Shown here one piece after another: positions 1-4,912 of a DNA stretch of 6,604 bases; positions within the stretch are counted from its first letter, which is position 1; each line of letters starts with the position of its first letter. The stretch comes from an uncultured Johnsonella sp. (GTDB taxonomy: Bacteria > Bacillota > Clostridia > Lachnospirales > Lachnospiraceae), in NCBI GenBank assembly GCA_905373785.1, contig CAJPUK010000118.1:1-6604 (forward strand). Direction: 5' to 3'. The translations under genes were made by a program, and so were the position numbers. The notes under the pieces are model-generated. The model was not told the origin of the DNA. It ran no database searches and saw only the letters and a program-made list of their open reading frames with translations.

Positions 1-89
1 TAACAGTACTGCGAGTATGATTGAAATAGGGAGTGTTTCTGTTAATTATTGCTGTCTAATTGTTTATGCTGCCAACTCCCCGATAACAC

Positions 90-1262
90 CTACGCTAAAA
101 ACCACAACGCATATGCAACATGAAGCCAAGTTCCCTTAAGCATAGCCTCTTCATCCAAATCAAAACTATCGCTATGCAATGGCAGCTTAGTACAGGGCTT
201 TGTATCACTTGAGGTTCCAAGATATGCATAAGCACCCTTCTTCTCCTCTATAAAATCGGCAAAGTTATCCCCTCCCAAAGAAACTTCCCTGTCTTTTACA
301 ACATGACCTTTTCCGAAAGTCTCATCTACAAGTGCCGCTACTTCTTCGCATACCTCGGGGTCATTGATTACCGGACCGGTAAATCCTTCCCATTCCACAG
401 TGGCAGTAGCACCGTATATTTCAGCTATATTTTTTACACAGCGGTTTATTTCCGTCTTTATCTTTGCTCTGCTTTCCTTGGATATGGTTCTGGTTGTTCC
501 TTCAAGTACTGCATTTGCCGCAAGTGCATTATAAGTCGTGCCGGCATTAAACTTACCTATTCCTATTATCATAGGCTCCAGTGGACTATTAAGTCTGGTT
601 CTTAACGCCTGTACTGCGACAACTATCTCTGAAGCAACATAGAGTGCGTCAACTCCCTTATGCGGCAAAGAGACATGGGAAGACACTCCCTTTACACTTA
701 TAGTAAAGTGATCGACCGCAGCATTATTAAGCTTTGGAGTAAGCCCTACTGTTCCAAGAGGAAGATCCGGAGCACAGTGCAGACCGAATACCCTGTCCAC
801 ACCCTCAAGTACATTGGCTTCTATAAAGGGCTGTGTACCCTTTCCTATCTCTTCGGCAGGCTGAAATACGAATCTTACCTCTCCGGCTATTTCACTTTTC
901 TTTTCGGATAAGATCTTGGCTGCGGCAAGCAGACAGGTGGTATGTGCGTCATGCCCGCAAGCGTGCATAACTCCGGGATTTTTTGATATATACTCCACAG
1001 CTCCCACCTCATTTATAGGCAGGGCATCTATATCAGCCCTTAAAAGCAGTACCTTATCTGAGGGTTTATCTCCTTTTAATATACCCAAAACTCCGGTCTC
1101 TCCCACACGACTATGCTTAATTCCAAACTTTGTAAGCTCCTCTTCTATACGGCTTGCAGTACGAAACTCCTTTAATGAAAGCTCCGGATTTTGGTGAAAT
1201 TCTCTTCTTGTTTCTATTAAATAACTCTTTACAGTTTCTACTTCTTTTACTAAATTACTCAT
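90..1262 (-). CDS. M20D-family metal-dependent amidohydrolase (N-acyl amino acid deacylase / aminoacylase type), 390 aa
   Basis: This is probably a cytoplasmic hydrolase that cleaves the amide bond of an N-acyl amino acid or small peptide using two bound metal ions. No signal peptide is visible. Motifs in order: FHQNPELS near residue 22, LLLRADIDALPINE at 72-85, HACGHDAH at 100-107, QPAEE at 134-138, GLHCAP at 160-165, a lid/dimerisation domain at about 183-297 with SSHVSLPHKGVDA, then SLGGDNFADF and LHSDSF at 362-367. By family knowledge the likely metal ligands are C102, H104, E138, H162 and H363, all present, so the enzyme looks intact; 390 aa is normal for M20D. The ATG at 1260-1262 has a weak ribosome binding site (AAGGA 13 bases away, GTGAG 6 bases away). 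It lies 375 bp after metQ on the same strand. Streptococcus pneumoniae also has an M20 peptidase gene within its met transporter locus, which supports a role in feeding or salvaging methionine. The substrate cannot be read from sequence; hippurate, N-acetylcysteine and N-acetyl-diaminopimelate deacylases are close relatives. Confidence 0.93.
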   Translation of the reverse strand: MSNLVKEVETVKSYLIETRREFHQNPELSLKEFRTASRIEEELTKFGIKHSRVGETGVLGILKGDKPSDKVLLLRADIDALPINEVGAVEYISKNPGVMHACGHDAHTTCLLAAAKILSEKKSEIAGEVRFVFQPAEEIGKGTQPFIEANVLEGVDRVFGLHCAPDLPLGTVGLTPKLNNAAVDHFTISVKGVSSHVSLPHKGVDALYVASEIVVAVQALRTRLNSPLEPMIIGIGKFNAGTTYNALAANAVLEGTTRTISKESRAKIKTEINRCVKNIAEIYGATATVEWEGFTGPVINDPEVCEEVAALVDETFGKGHVVKDREVSLGGDNFADFIEEKKGAYAYLGTSSDTKPCTKLPLHSDSFDLDEEAMLKGTWLHVAYALWFLA

Positions 1263-1290
1263 TTTTTACTCACTATCCTTTTTAGTACAA

Positions 1291-1326
1291 GTTTAACAAA
1301 AACTGATTTTATAGTATTTGTTAAAC
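1291..1326. promoter_or_regulatory. Inverted repeat upstream of the amidohydrolase (possible operator or leader hairpin)
   Basis: Perfect 10-bp arms GTTTAACAAA (1291-1300) and TTTGTTAAAC (1317-1326) are separated by 16 bp. On the minus strand the spacer contains TACTATAAAAT, which could serve as a -10 box, but no good -35 box lies upstream. As RNA the arms would pair, and inside them ACT/AGT adds three more pairs after one mismatch. No T-run follows, so it is not a terminator. It overlaps the neighbouring GTTAAC-centred palindrome. Regulatory function is inferred from position and symmetry only. Confidence 0.4.
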
Positions 1327-1338
1327 CGTTAACAGTTT
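1323..1338. promoter_or_regulatory. 16-bp imperfect palindrome centred on GTTAAC
   Basis: AAACCGTTAACAGTTT is symmetric except for one position per half site. It overlaps the inner edge of the 1291-1326 inverted repeat, so three GTTAA-like half sites are clustered 30-80 bp before the amidohydrolase start. This is the usual place for a repressor or activator site. No regulator gene lies in the window, so the assignment is tentative. Confidence 0.3.
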
Positions 1339-1355
1339 TCATATATTTACAAATT

Positions 1356-1514
1356 AGTACATCGTTTCTTAAAATAAGTATACCGAACAACTTGCCTCTT
1401 TTCCTGATTGCCTACATCAAAAAACTTAGCCCTACTACTCCTACATATTTTGATGCATACACTCAAAAAAATTATTTATTGTTTTTGATATACTTATTTT
1501 GTGAACAATGCACT
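1356..1514. repeat. MITE-like or structured-RNA element with long imperfect terminal inverted repeats
   Basis: The left end (from 1356) and the reverse complement of the right end (up to 1514) align over about 35 bp. They share a perfect 12-bp core, AAAATAAGTATA at 1371-1382 and its complement TATACTTATTTT at 1489-1500. Outside the core, 1357-1366 (GTACATCGTT) pairs with 1504-1513 (AACAATGCAC) with only two differences, both of which become G-U pairs in a minus-strand RNA. Inside, the arms at about 1425-1434 and 1449-1458 (perfect CATCAAAA/TTTTGATG core) form a second hairpin. No transposase and no clear target-site duplication is visible. It could be a MITE, a folded regulatory RNA, or an old inverted duplication. 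Confidence 0.5.
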
Positions 1515-1544
1515 GAACTTTACTTCTTTTATGCAAATGGAGCT

Positions 1545-1561
1545 TTACAGAAGTTCTGTAA
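1545..1561. repeat. 17-bp palindrome (8-bp arms, 1-base centre)
   Basis: On the plus strand TTACAGAA and TTCTGTAA flank a single G. On the minus strand the stem can be lengthened by GCT/AGC if one G is bulged (1541-1565). No T-run follows, so it is not a normal terminator. It may be a protein binding site or an mRNA 3' structure; the function is unknown. Confidence 0.35.
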
Positions 1562-1582
1562 CAGCCCCATTATTGATAATCT

Positions 1583-1626
1583 CAGTATATTTTATATTGA
1601 ATTTATACAATATAAATGCAGTACTG
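1583..1626 (-). other. AT-rich hairpin just after metQ (3' stem-loop, weak terminator candidate)
   Basis: It begins 12 bases after the metQ stop. The inner stem is a perfect 9-bp pairing (TTTATATTG at 1591-1599 with CAATATAAA at 1608-1616, loop of 8). The outer stem CAGTA (1583-1587) pairs with TACTG (1622-1626) across an internal loop. It lacks the T-run of an intrinsic terminator, so it more likely protects the mRNA 3' end or only attenuates read-through to the amidohydrolase. Confidence 0.4.
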
Positions 1627-1637
1627 ACAAGTTTAAT

Positions 1638-2543
1638 TTATTTCCATGTAGGTAAGTATGCACCCTTGTATACTTCCTCTATCTTTTGTGCAACTTCAGG
1701 TGTACGGAAATACTCCACTACTTTCTTGTAATTTGCATTGTCCTTATCTTCAGTTCTTGCAACTATAACATTGATATAAGGGTTTTCACTTCCCCCTTCC
1801 ACCTTCTCTAAATAAATAGAATCGGTTTTTGGATTTAATCCGTTGTCTATAGCGTGTCCGCCGTTAATAAGTGCAGCTGCCACATCCGGAAGTAAACTTG
1901 CAGTATTAGCCGCCTCTACTTCCTCAAACTTAATGTTCTTAGGATTTTCAGTTATATCGTTTAATGTAGGTGTGTAACCTGCTGCCGGATCCACCTTGAT
2001 AACTCCTGCCGCCTCAAGTACCTTGAGTGCTCTTCCTCCGTTGGTTGCATCATTAGGTATAGCTATGGTATCTCCGTCCTTAAGCTCTGACAGATCCTTG
2101 ATCTTATTTGAAAATACTCCAAGAGGCGCTACTAAAGTCTCACCTATGGCTTCTATCTTATATCCGTTGCTTTCTACATCCTTATTAAGATATGCATAAT
2201 GCTGGAAAGCATTGAGATCTATTTCTCCATCATTTAATGCACGATTAGGTAATGAATAATCTGCAAACTTTACAAGTTCAAGCTTTATATTGTCCTTTGC
2301 AAGCTTTTCTATAACCGGATCCCACTGCTCGTTGTTCTCGCCTACGACTCCGAGTTTAATCACCACTTCTTCACCTTGACCTGCCTCACTCTTTGCTTCC
2401 TCAGAACTTCCCGCCTCGCTTTTTGTTTCGCTGCTTTCAGCAGTCGTACTTTCTTCCTTACTTGCATTATTGTTGGATGCGCAAGCGGTAAGTGCCAGTG
2501 TAAGTAATAATCCTGCCGCTACTGTATTAAAAAATTTTCTCAT
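1638..2543 (-). CDS. metQ: MetQ-type methionine-binding lipoprotein of the ABC importer (NlpA family), 301 aa
   Basis: This is the extracellular, lipid-anchored solute-binding protein that delivers methionine to MetNI. The start is a charged, hydrophobic type II signal peptide (residues 1-20) with lipobox LTAC, so cleavage and lipid attachment at C21 are expected. Residues 22-59 are a Ser/Glu/Ala-rich linker with an imperfect repeat KSEAG..EE. The NlpA domain spans about 60-301 with family-typical stretches: DLNAFQHYAYL (109-119), PNDATNGGRAL (163-173) and NPYINVIVART (254-264). At 301 aa it is longer than E. coli MetQ (271), mostly because of the linker. GGGAGG ends 8 bases before the ATG, which fixes the start. 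It follows metI by 234 bp and probably has its own promoter. Related NlpA proteins can bind other amino acids or dipeptides, but the adjacent metN with a NIL domain makes methionine the best call. Confidence 0.93.
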   Translation of the reverse strand: MRKFFNTVAAGLLLTLALTACASNNNASKEESTTAESSETKSEAGSSEEAKSEAGQGEEVVIKLGVVGENNEQWDPVIEKLAKDNIKLELVKFADYSLPNRALNDGEIDLNAFQHYAYLNKDVESNGYKIEAIGETLVAPLGVFSNKIKDLSELKDGDTIAIPNDATNGGRALKVLEAAGVIKVDPAAGYTPTLNDITENPKNIKFEEVEAANTASLLPDVAAALINGGHAIDNGLNPKTDSIYLEKVEGGSENPYINVIVARTEDKDNANYKKVVEYFRTPEVAQKIEEVYKGAYLPTWK

Positions 2544-2549
2544 TAATAT

Positions 2550-2557
2550 TTCCTCCC
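2550..2557 (-). promoter_or_regulatory. Strong ribosome binding site of metQ
   Basis: GGGAGGA on the minus strand, 8 bases before the metQ ATG from the end of GGAGG. It sits directly beside an 18-bp all-AT palindrome (2559-2576, AAATAAATATATTTATTT), which could fold next to the site in the mRNA. Confidence 0.8.
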
Positions 2558-2582
2558 AAAATAAATATATTTATTTAAATAG

Positions 2583-2609
2583 CTGTTTCTTACTGTATGT
2601 AACAAACAG
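2583..2609. promoter_or_regulatory. 27-bp dyad over the proposed metQ -10 box (possible operator)
   Basis: The 11-bp arms CTGTTTCTTAC and GTAACAAACAG flank TGTAT; they match as an inverted repeat with one mismatch. The centre (2596) lies inside the proposed -10 box at 2592-2597. A repressor bound here would block the promoter. As RNA it would form a hairpin, but no T-run follows. Confidence 0.4.
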
Positions 2610-2620
2610 ATGATTTACAA
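2592..2620 (-). promoter_or_regulatory. Candidate metQ promoter (weak match)
   Basis: On the minus strand TTGTAA (2615-2620) and TACAGT (2592-2597) are separated by exactly 17 bp; each matches the sigma-A consensus at four of six bases. The expected start would leave a leader of about 40 bases before metQ. The match is modest, but position, spacing and the flanking repeats favour it over other candidates in the 234-bp gap. Confidence 0.35.
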
Positions 2621-2640
2621 AGTTAATAAAAGTTAATAAA
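2621..2640. repeat. Perfect 10-bp tandem repeat (two copies of AGTTAATAAA)
   Basis: Two identical copies lie head to tail and abut the proposed metQ -35 box (2615-2620) on its upstream side. A 10-bp period puts both copies on the same DNA face, as expected for an activator site; the all-but-AT composition also suits an UP element contacted by RNA polymerase alpha subunits. Confidence 0.5.
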
Positions 2641-2777
2641 TTAAAGCTAGTGTAGTGTATCATTGATATTTGATTAATATCAGCAATAGTAGAGTAACTT
2701 TTAAATTTCTTTATTATGTTTATATTACAATCTGTTGATAAAGTAGTAATAAGGTTAGATATCAACAATACATTACA

Positions 2778-3458
2778 CTAATGCGTAGTCTTTTTAATAA
2801 AAAAAGTTCCCATGCTTTGTATAAAGCTTACCATAATAAGTATAATAAAAACTGTAACATAGGTTACATCAGTTTGCCCTCTTTGATGACCGTAGCGTAT
2901 GGCATAGTCTCCGAGTCCGCCTCCGCCTATAGCACCTGCCATGGCGGTAAGTCCTATAAGGCTTATAAATGTGATCTGCGTACCTCTGATTATACCCGGA
3001 AGACTTTCCCTTAAGTACACCCTGAAAATAATTTCCAAAGGAGACGAACCCATACTTTCAGCGGCTTCTATCAGTCCCTTATCAACCTCTGCCAAGGCAC
3101 TTTCTATCTGTCTTGTAAAAAACGGTACGGTTCCGAATACCAAAGGTACTAAAGCTCCTTTTGTTCCTATCGCACTTCCCATTATAATTCTGGTAAATGG
3201 AATAAGTGCCGCAAGCAGTATTACAAAAGGTATGGATCTGAATATATTTACAAGACCCCCAAGCAGGGTATATATAAACCTGTTTTTAAGTATGCCCGAA
3301 GGTGAGGTGACTATAAGTATTACTCCGAATATAATACCGAATACAAATGATATAAGTCCGGAAATAAACATCATATAGATAGTTTGTGAAAAACTTATAT
3401 AAAGGTCATTTGGTTTTGACATAACATTCGGAAGAACATTAGTTAGAAATTCTTGCAT
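2778..3458 (-). CDS. metI: MetI, methionine ABC transporter permease, 226 aa
   Basis: This is the integral membrane subunit that forms the methionine channel as a dimer with MetN. It has about five hydrophobic segments (roughly residues 22-50, 62-88, 94-115, 158-180 and 199-221). The cytoplasmic EAA loop that docks on the ATPase is clear at 131-155 (EAAESMGSSPLEII, then LRESLPG). Other MetI hallmarks are NIFRSIPFVILL (71-82) and AGAIGGGGLGDYAIRYGHQR (174-193). Length fits the family (E. coli 217 aa). I choose the ATG at 3456-3458 because GGAGG lies 9 bases upstream; the open frame extends to an ATG at 3482, but that start has no ribosome binding site and would add eight non-conserved residues. 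The gene overlaps the end of metN by 20 bp, so the two are translationally coupled and co-transcribed. Confidence 0.94.
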   Translation of the reverse strand: MQEFLTNVLPNVMSKPNDLYISFSQTIYMMFISGLISFVFGIIFGVILIVTSPSGILKNRFIYTLLGGLVNIFRSIPFVILLAALIPFTRIIMGSAIGTKGALVPLVFGTVPFFTRQIESALAEVDKGLIEAAESMGSSPLEIIFRVYLRESLPGIIRGTQITFISLIGLTAMAGAIGGGGLGDYAIRYGHQRGQTDVTYVTVFIILIMVSFIQSMGTFFIKKTTH

Positions 3459-4485
3459 CTTTAAGTACCTCCACATGAACATTTTTGTCTAATAAATAAA
3501 GCACCGCCTCTGAAATATCTTCTCTTTTTCCGTTTATTATAGCTACCGTTCCTCCTATAGGGGCGTCTTTTATAATCTCAACATCCGCATATATTATATT
3601 GACATCTATGTTAAACTTTCTTGAAACAGTAGATATCAAAGGCTCTGAAGTATTGCTCTCCACATAAGAAAGCCTTACTATAAGCTCTCCCGGCTTTAGT
3701 GCTACAACATTTGCATGGTCGTTTATCAAATCGTCTATCTTGTGTAAATTCGAAGTTGTGCGTATAAAATCCCTTGTAACAGCTTCTTTAGGATTGGCAA
3801 ATATAGAAAATACGCTGCCGCTTTCCACGACCTTACCGTTTTCCATCACCGCCACCTTATCACATACTTCCTTGACTACAGCCATCTCATGGGTGATAAT
3901 TACTATTGTAAGCCCTAGCGTGTTATTTAGTTTTTTCAAAAGTGCCAGTATAGACTTTGTAGTCTGAGGGTCAAGGGCACTGGTTGCTTCATCACAAAGC
4001 AGTACATCGGGATCGTTAGCCAAGGCTCTTGCTATAGCCACCCTTTGTTTTTGCCCTCCCGATAATTGAGAAGGGTAAGCCTTAGCCTTGTCTGCAATAT
4101 CTACCAATGAAAGAAGCTTACCTACCCTTTCCCCGATCTCTTCTTTACTGAGTCCGCTGCCATAGAGCGGATAGGCTACATTGTCCGCCACCGTTCTTGA
4201 AGGCATCAGGTTAAAATGCTGGAATATCATGCCTATTTTTTTCCTTGCAGCCCTAAGTTCCTTAGCAGAAAGTGCGGTTATTTCCTTTCCTGAGACGAAT
4301 ACTTTACCGCTTGTAGGTCTTTCCAAAAGGTTGATACATCTTACCAAAGTAGACTTACCCGCCCCTGAAAAACCTATGATACCGTAGATTTCCTTATCGG
4401 CTATCTCTAAACTGACATCATCTACAGCATGAACTATACTCTTTTTTATATTAAAATCCTTGTATACATTTTCTATTTTTATCAT
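3439..4485 (-). CDS. metN: MetN, methionine ABC transporter ATP-binding protein with NIL regulatory domain, 348 aa
   Basis: This is the cytoplasmic ATPase that powers methionine import with MetI and MetQ. All nucleotide-binding motifs are intact: Walker A GFSGAGKST (38-46), Q-loop Q89, signature LSGGQKQR (141-148), Walker B VLLCDE (161-166), D-loop SALD (169-172) and switch histidine H199. The C-terminal 80 or so residues (about 265-342, VRLSYVESNTSEPLIS onward) match a NIL/C2 domain. In E. coli MetN this domain binds methionine and shuts the transporter off when the cell is full (transinhibition), so feedback control is likely here too. Length (348) is close to E. coli MetN (343). A near-consensus promoter lies about 50 bp upstream. 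The start ATG has an AAGGGG ribosome binding site at an unusually long distance (about 14 bases), but no other in-frame start fits better. It overlaps metI by 20 bp. Confidence 0.96.
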   Translation of the reverse strand: MIKIENVYKDFNIKKSIVHAVDDVSLEIADKEIYGIIGFSGAGKSTLVRCINLLERPTSGKVFVSGKEITALSAKELRAARKKIGMIFQHFNLMPSRTVADNVAYPLYGSGLSKEEIGERVGKLLSLVDIADKAKAYPSQLSGGQKQRVAIARALANDPDVLLCDEATSALDPQTTKSILALLKKLNNTLGLTIVIITHEMAVVKEVCDKVAVMENGKVVESGSVFSIFANPKEAVTRDFIRTTSNLHKIDDLINDHANVVALKPGELIVRLSYVESNTSEPLISTVSRKFNIDVNIIYADVEIIKDAPIGGTVAIINGKREDISEAVLYLLDKNVHVEVLKDARISN

Positions 4486-4530
4486 ATTTTTCTCTATATC
4501 CCCTTTATACCTATAGGGTTTGTTGGTTAT
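4486..4530 (-). promoter_or_regulatory. Short metN leader without a visible riboswitch
   Basis: The predicted leader is about 45 bases. It contains CCC followed 12 bases later by the GGGG of the AAGGGG ribosome binding site, and CTATA/TATAG arms around the same site; either pairing could partly mask it. It is too short for an S-box (SAM-I) or T-box element, and neither signature is seen. Confidence 0.4.
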
Positions 4531-4536
4531 TGCTGT

Positions 4537-4565
4537 ATATTAGCACAGTTAATTTTCAAAGTCAA
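4537..4565 (-). promoter_or_regulatory. Sigma-A promoter of metNI
   Basis: On the minus strand TTGACT (4560-4565) and TAATAT (4537-4542) are separated by exactly 17 bp, with a TG one base before the -10 box (extended -10). Five of six -35 bases match, and four of six -10 bases. The start is expected near 4529-4531, just after the upstream terminator and about 45 bases before metN. This is the best promoter in the window. Confidence 0.8.
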
Positions 4566-4650
4566 ATACTTATTACACTTTTATAAATATTCTATAAAAA
4601 AACTATCTATCTCAGTGATTGATTAAATATTATTACTAATGTATCTATAC

Positions 4651-4699
4651 AAATAAAAAGACAGCAAGCATATTTGATTCTCTCTGCCTGATGTCTTTT
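4651..4699 (-). terminator. Intrinsic terminator of the 551/63-residue cassette
   Basis: On the minus strand AAAAGACA (4692-4699) pairs with TGTCTTTT (4656-4663) and, after one mismatch, CAGGCA (4685-4690) pairs with TGCTTG (4665-4670, one G-T pair). The loop is 14 bases. The stem ends in a T-rich tail (TTTTTATTTG). It starts about 20 bases after the stop of the 63-residue gene and isolates the cassette from metNI. The A-run on the other arm would also allow some termination on the plus strand. Confidence 0.85.
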
Positions 4700-4719
4700 A
4701 TTTTATCTCTTATATTATT

Positions 4720-4911
4720 CTACTTACCTACAGGAGGGTGCAGATCCCAGTCCGGAAAACAGCTTGCAAACCCCTCAAGATCTTGGCTCATAACATTATT
4801 GTTCATACTTTCCAATTCTGCATCCATGCCGAACATTGCAGATAATTCATCCATATCAAAATTAAATGTATCTTCACCGGCATTTGACATATTATATAAG
4901 TCTCTGTTCAT
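4720..4911 (-). CDS. Small acidic protein of unknown function, 63 aa, coupled to the 551-aa protein
   Basis: I do not recognise this protein. It has 13 Asp/Glu against one Arg and one Lys, seven Met, and no signal peptide or membrane segment, so it should be a soluble cytoplasmic peptide with a very low pI. Residues 19-36 (DMDELSAMFGMDAELESM) can form an amphipathic helix. The tail FPDWDLHPPVGK looks like a short linear binding motif (Trp-Asp-Leu and Pro-Pro). The gene is credible: its ATG follows the stop of the 551-residue gene by one base, an AGGAGGG ribosome binding site sits in the last codons of that gene (10 bases before the ATG), and an intrinsic terminator follows about 20 bp after its stop. 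Translation is thus coupled, which suggests the two proteins act together. An adaptor, inhibitor or assembly partner of the larger protein is possible; this is inference. Confidence 0.8.
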   Translation of the reverse strand: MNRDLYNMSNAGEDTFNFDMDELSAMFGMDAELESMNNNVMSQDLEGFASCFPDWDLHPPVGK

Positions 4912-4912
4912 T

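Larger units (their letters stand above)
1263..1637. other. 375-bp spacer between metQ and the amidohydrolase, rich in inverted repeats
   Basis: I find no convincing gene here. From the metQ side the spacer holds an AT-rich hairpin (1583-1626), a 17-bp palindrome (1545-1561), a large inverted-repeat element (1356-1514) and GTTAA-type dyads (1291-1338). No hairpin followed by a T-run is seen on the minus strand, so read-through from metQ is possible. A 42-codon minus-strand frame (1347-1475) and a longer plus-strand frame both run through the element, but neither has a ribosome binding site. Confidence 0.7.
2544..2777. other. 234-bp AT-rich spacer between metI and metQ
   Basis: There is no gene. 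Besides the metQ promoter elements it has two further dyads: TGATATT-N5-AATATCA at 2664-2682, and TGTTGATA-N19-TATCAACA at 2733-2767, the latter starting about 11 bases after the metI stop. None is followed by a T-run, so metNI transcripts may read on into metQ. A 65-codon TTG-start frame here has no ribosome binding site and is not called. Confidence 0.6.

Noticed and set aside
29..80. GGGAGT/ACTCCC pair as terminator of the amidohydrolase transcript
   Set aside because: The stem is only six pairs with a loop of about 40 bases and the tail (TATTTC) is not a T-run; too weak to call.
303..1197. Plus-strand open frames opposite the amidohydrolase
   Set aside because: They are antisense shadows of a gene with intact family motifs; none has a ribosome binding site or recognisable domain.
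1356..1514. Insertion sequence with transposase
   Set aside because: The element is too short to encode a transposase and no clear target-site duplication flanks it; at most a MITE-like remnant.
1392..1655. 87-codon plus-strand frame across the metQ-amidohydrolase spacer
   Set aside because: It has a TTG start, no ribosome binding site, runs across the inverted-repeat element and into the 3' end of metQ; better explained by AT-rich spacer sequence.
2571..2768. 65-codon minus-strand frame between metI and metQ
   Set aside because: It starts with TTG without a ribosome binding site, is low-complexity (Ile/Asn/Thr/Phe-rich) and runs through the proposed metQ promoter elements.
3459..3482. Upstream ATG of metI adding eight residues
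   Set aside because: The ATG at 3456-3458 has GGAGG at 9 bases and gives a normal MetI N-terminus; the upstream ATG has no ribosome binding site.
4486..4650. SAM-I or T-box riboswitch before metN
   Set aside because: No conserved T-box AGGGTGGNACCGCG motif or S-box core is seen, and the promoter leaves a leader of only about 45 bases.
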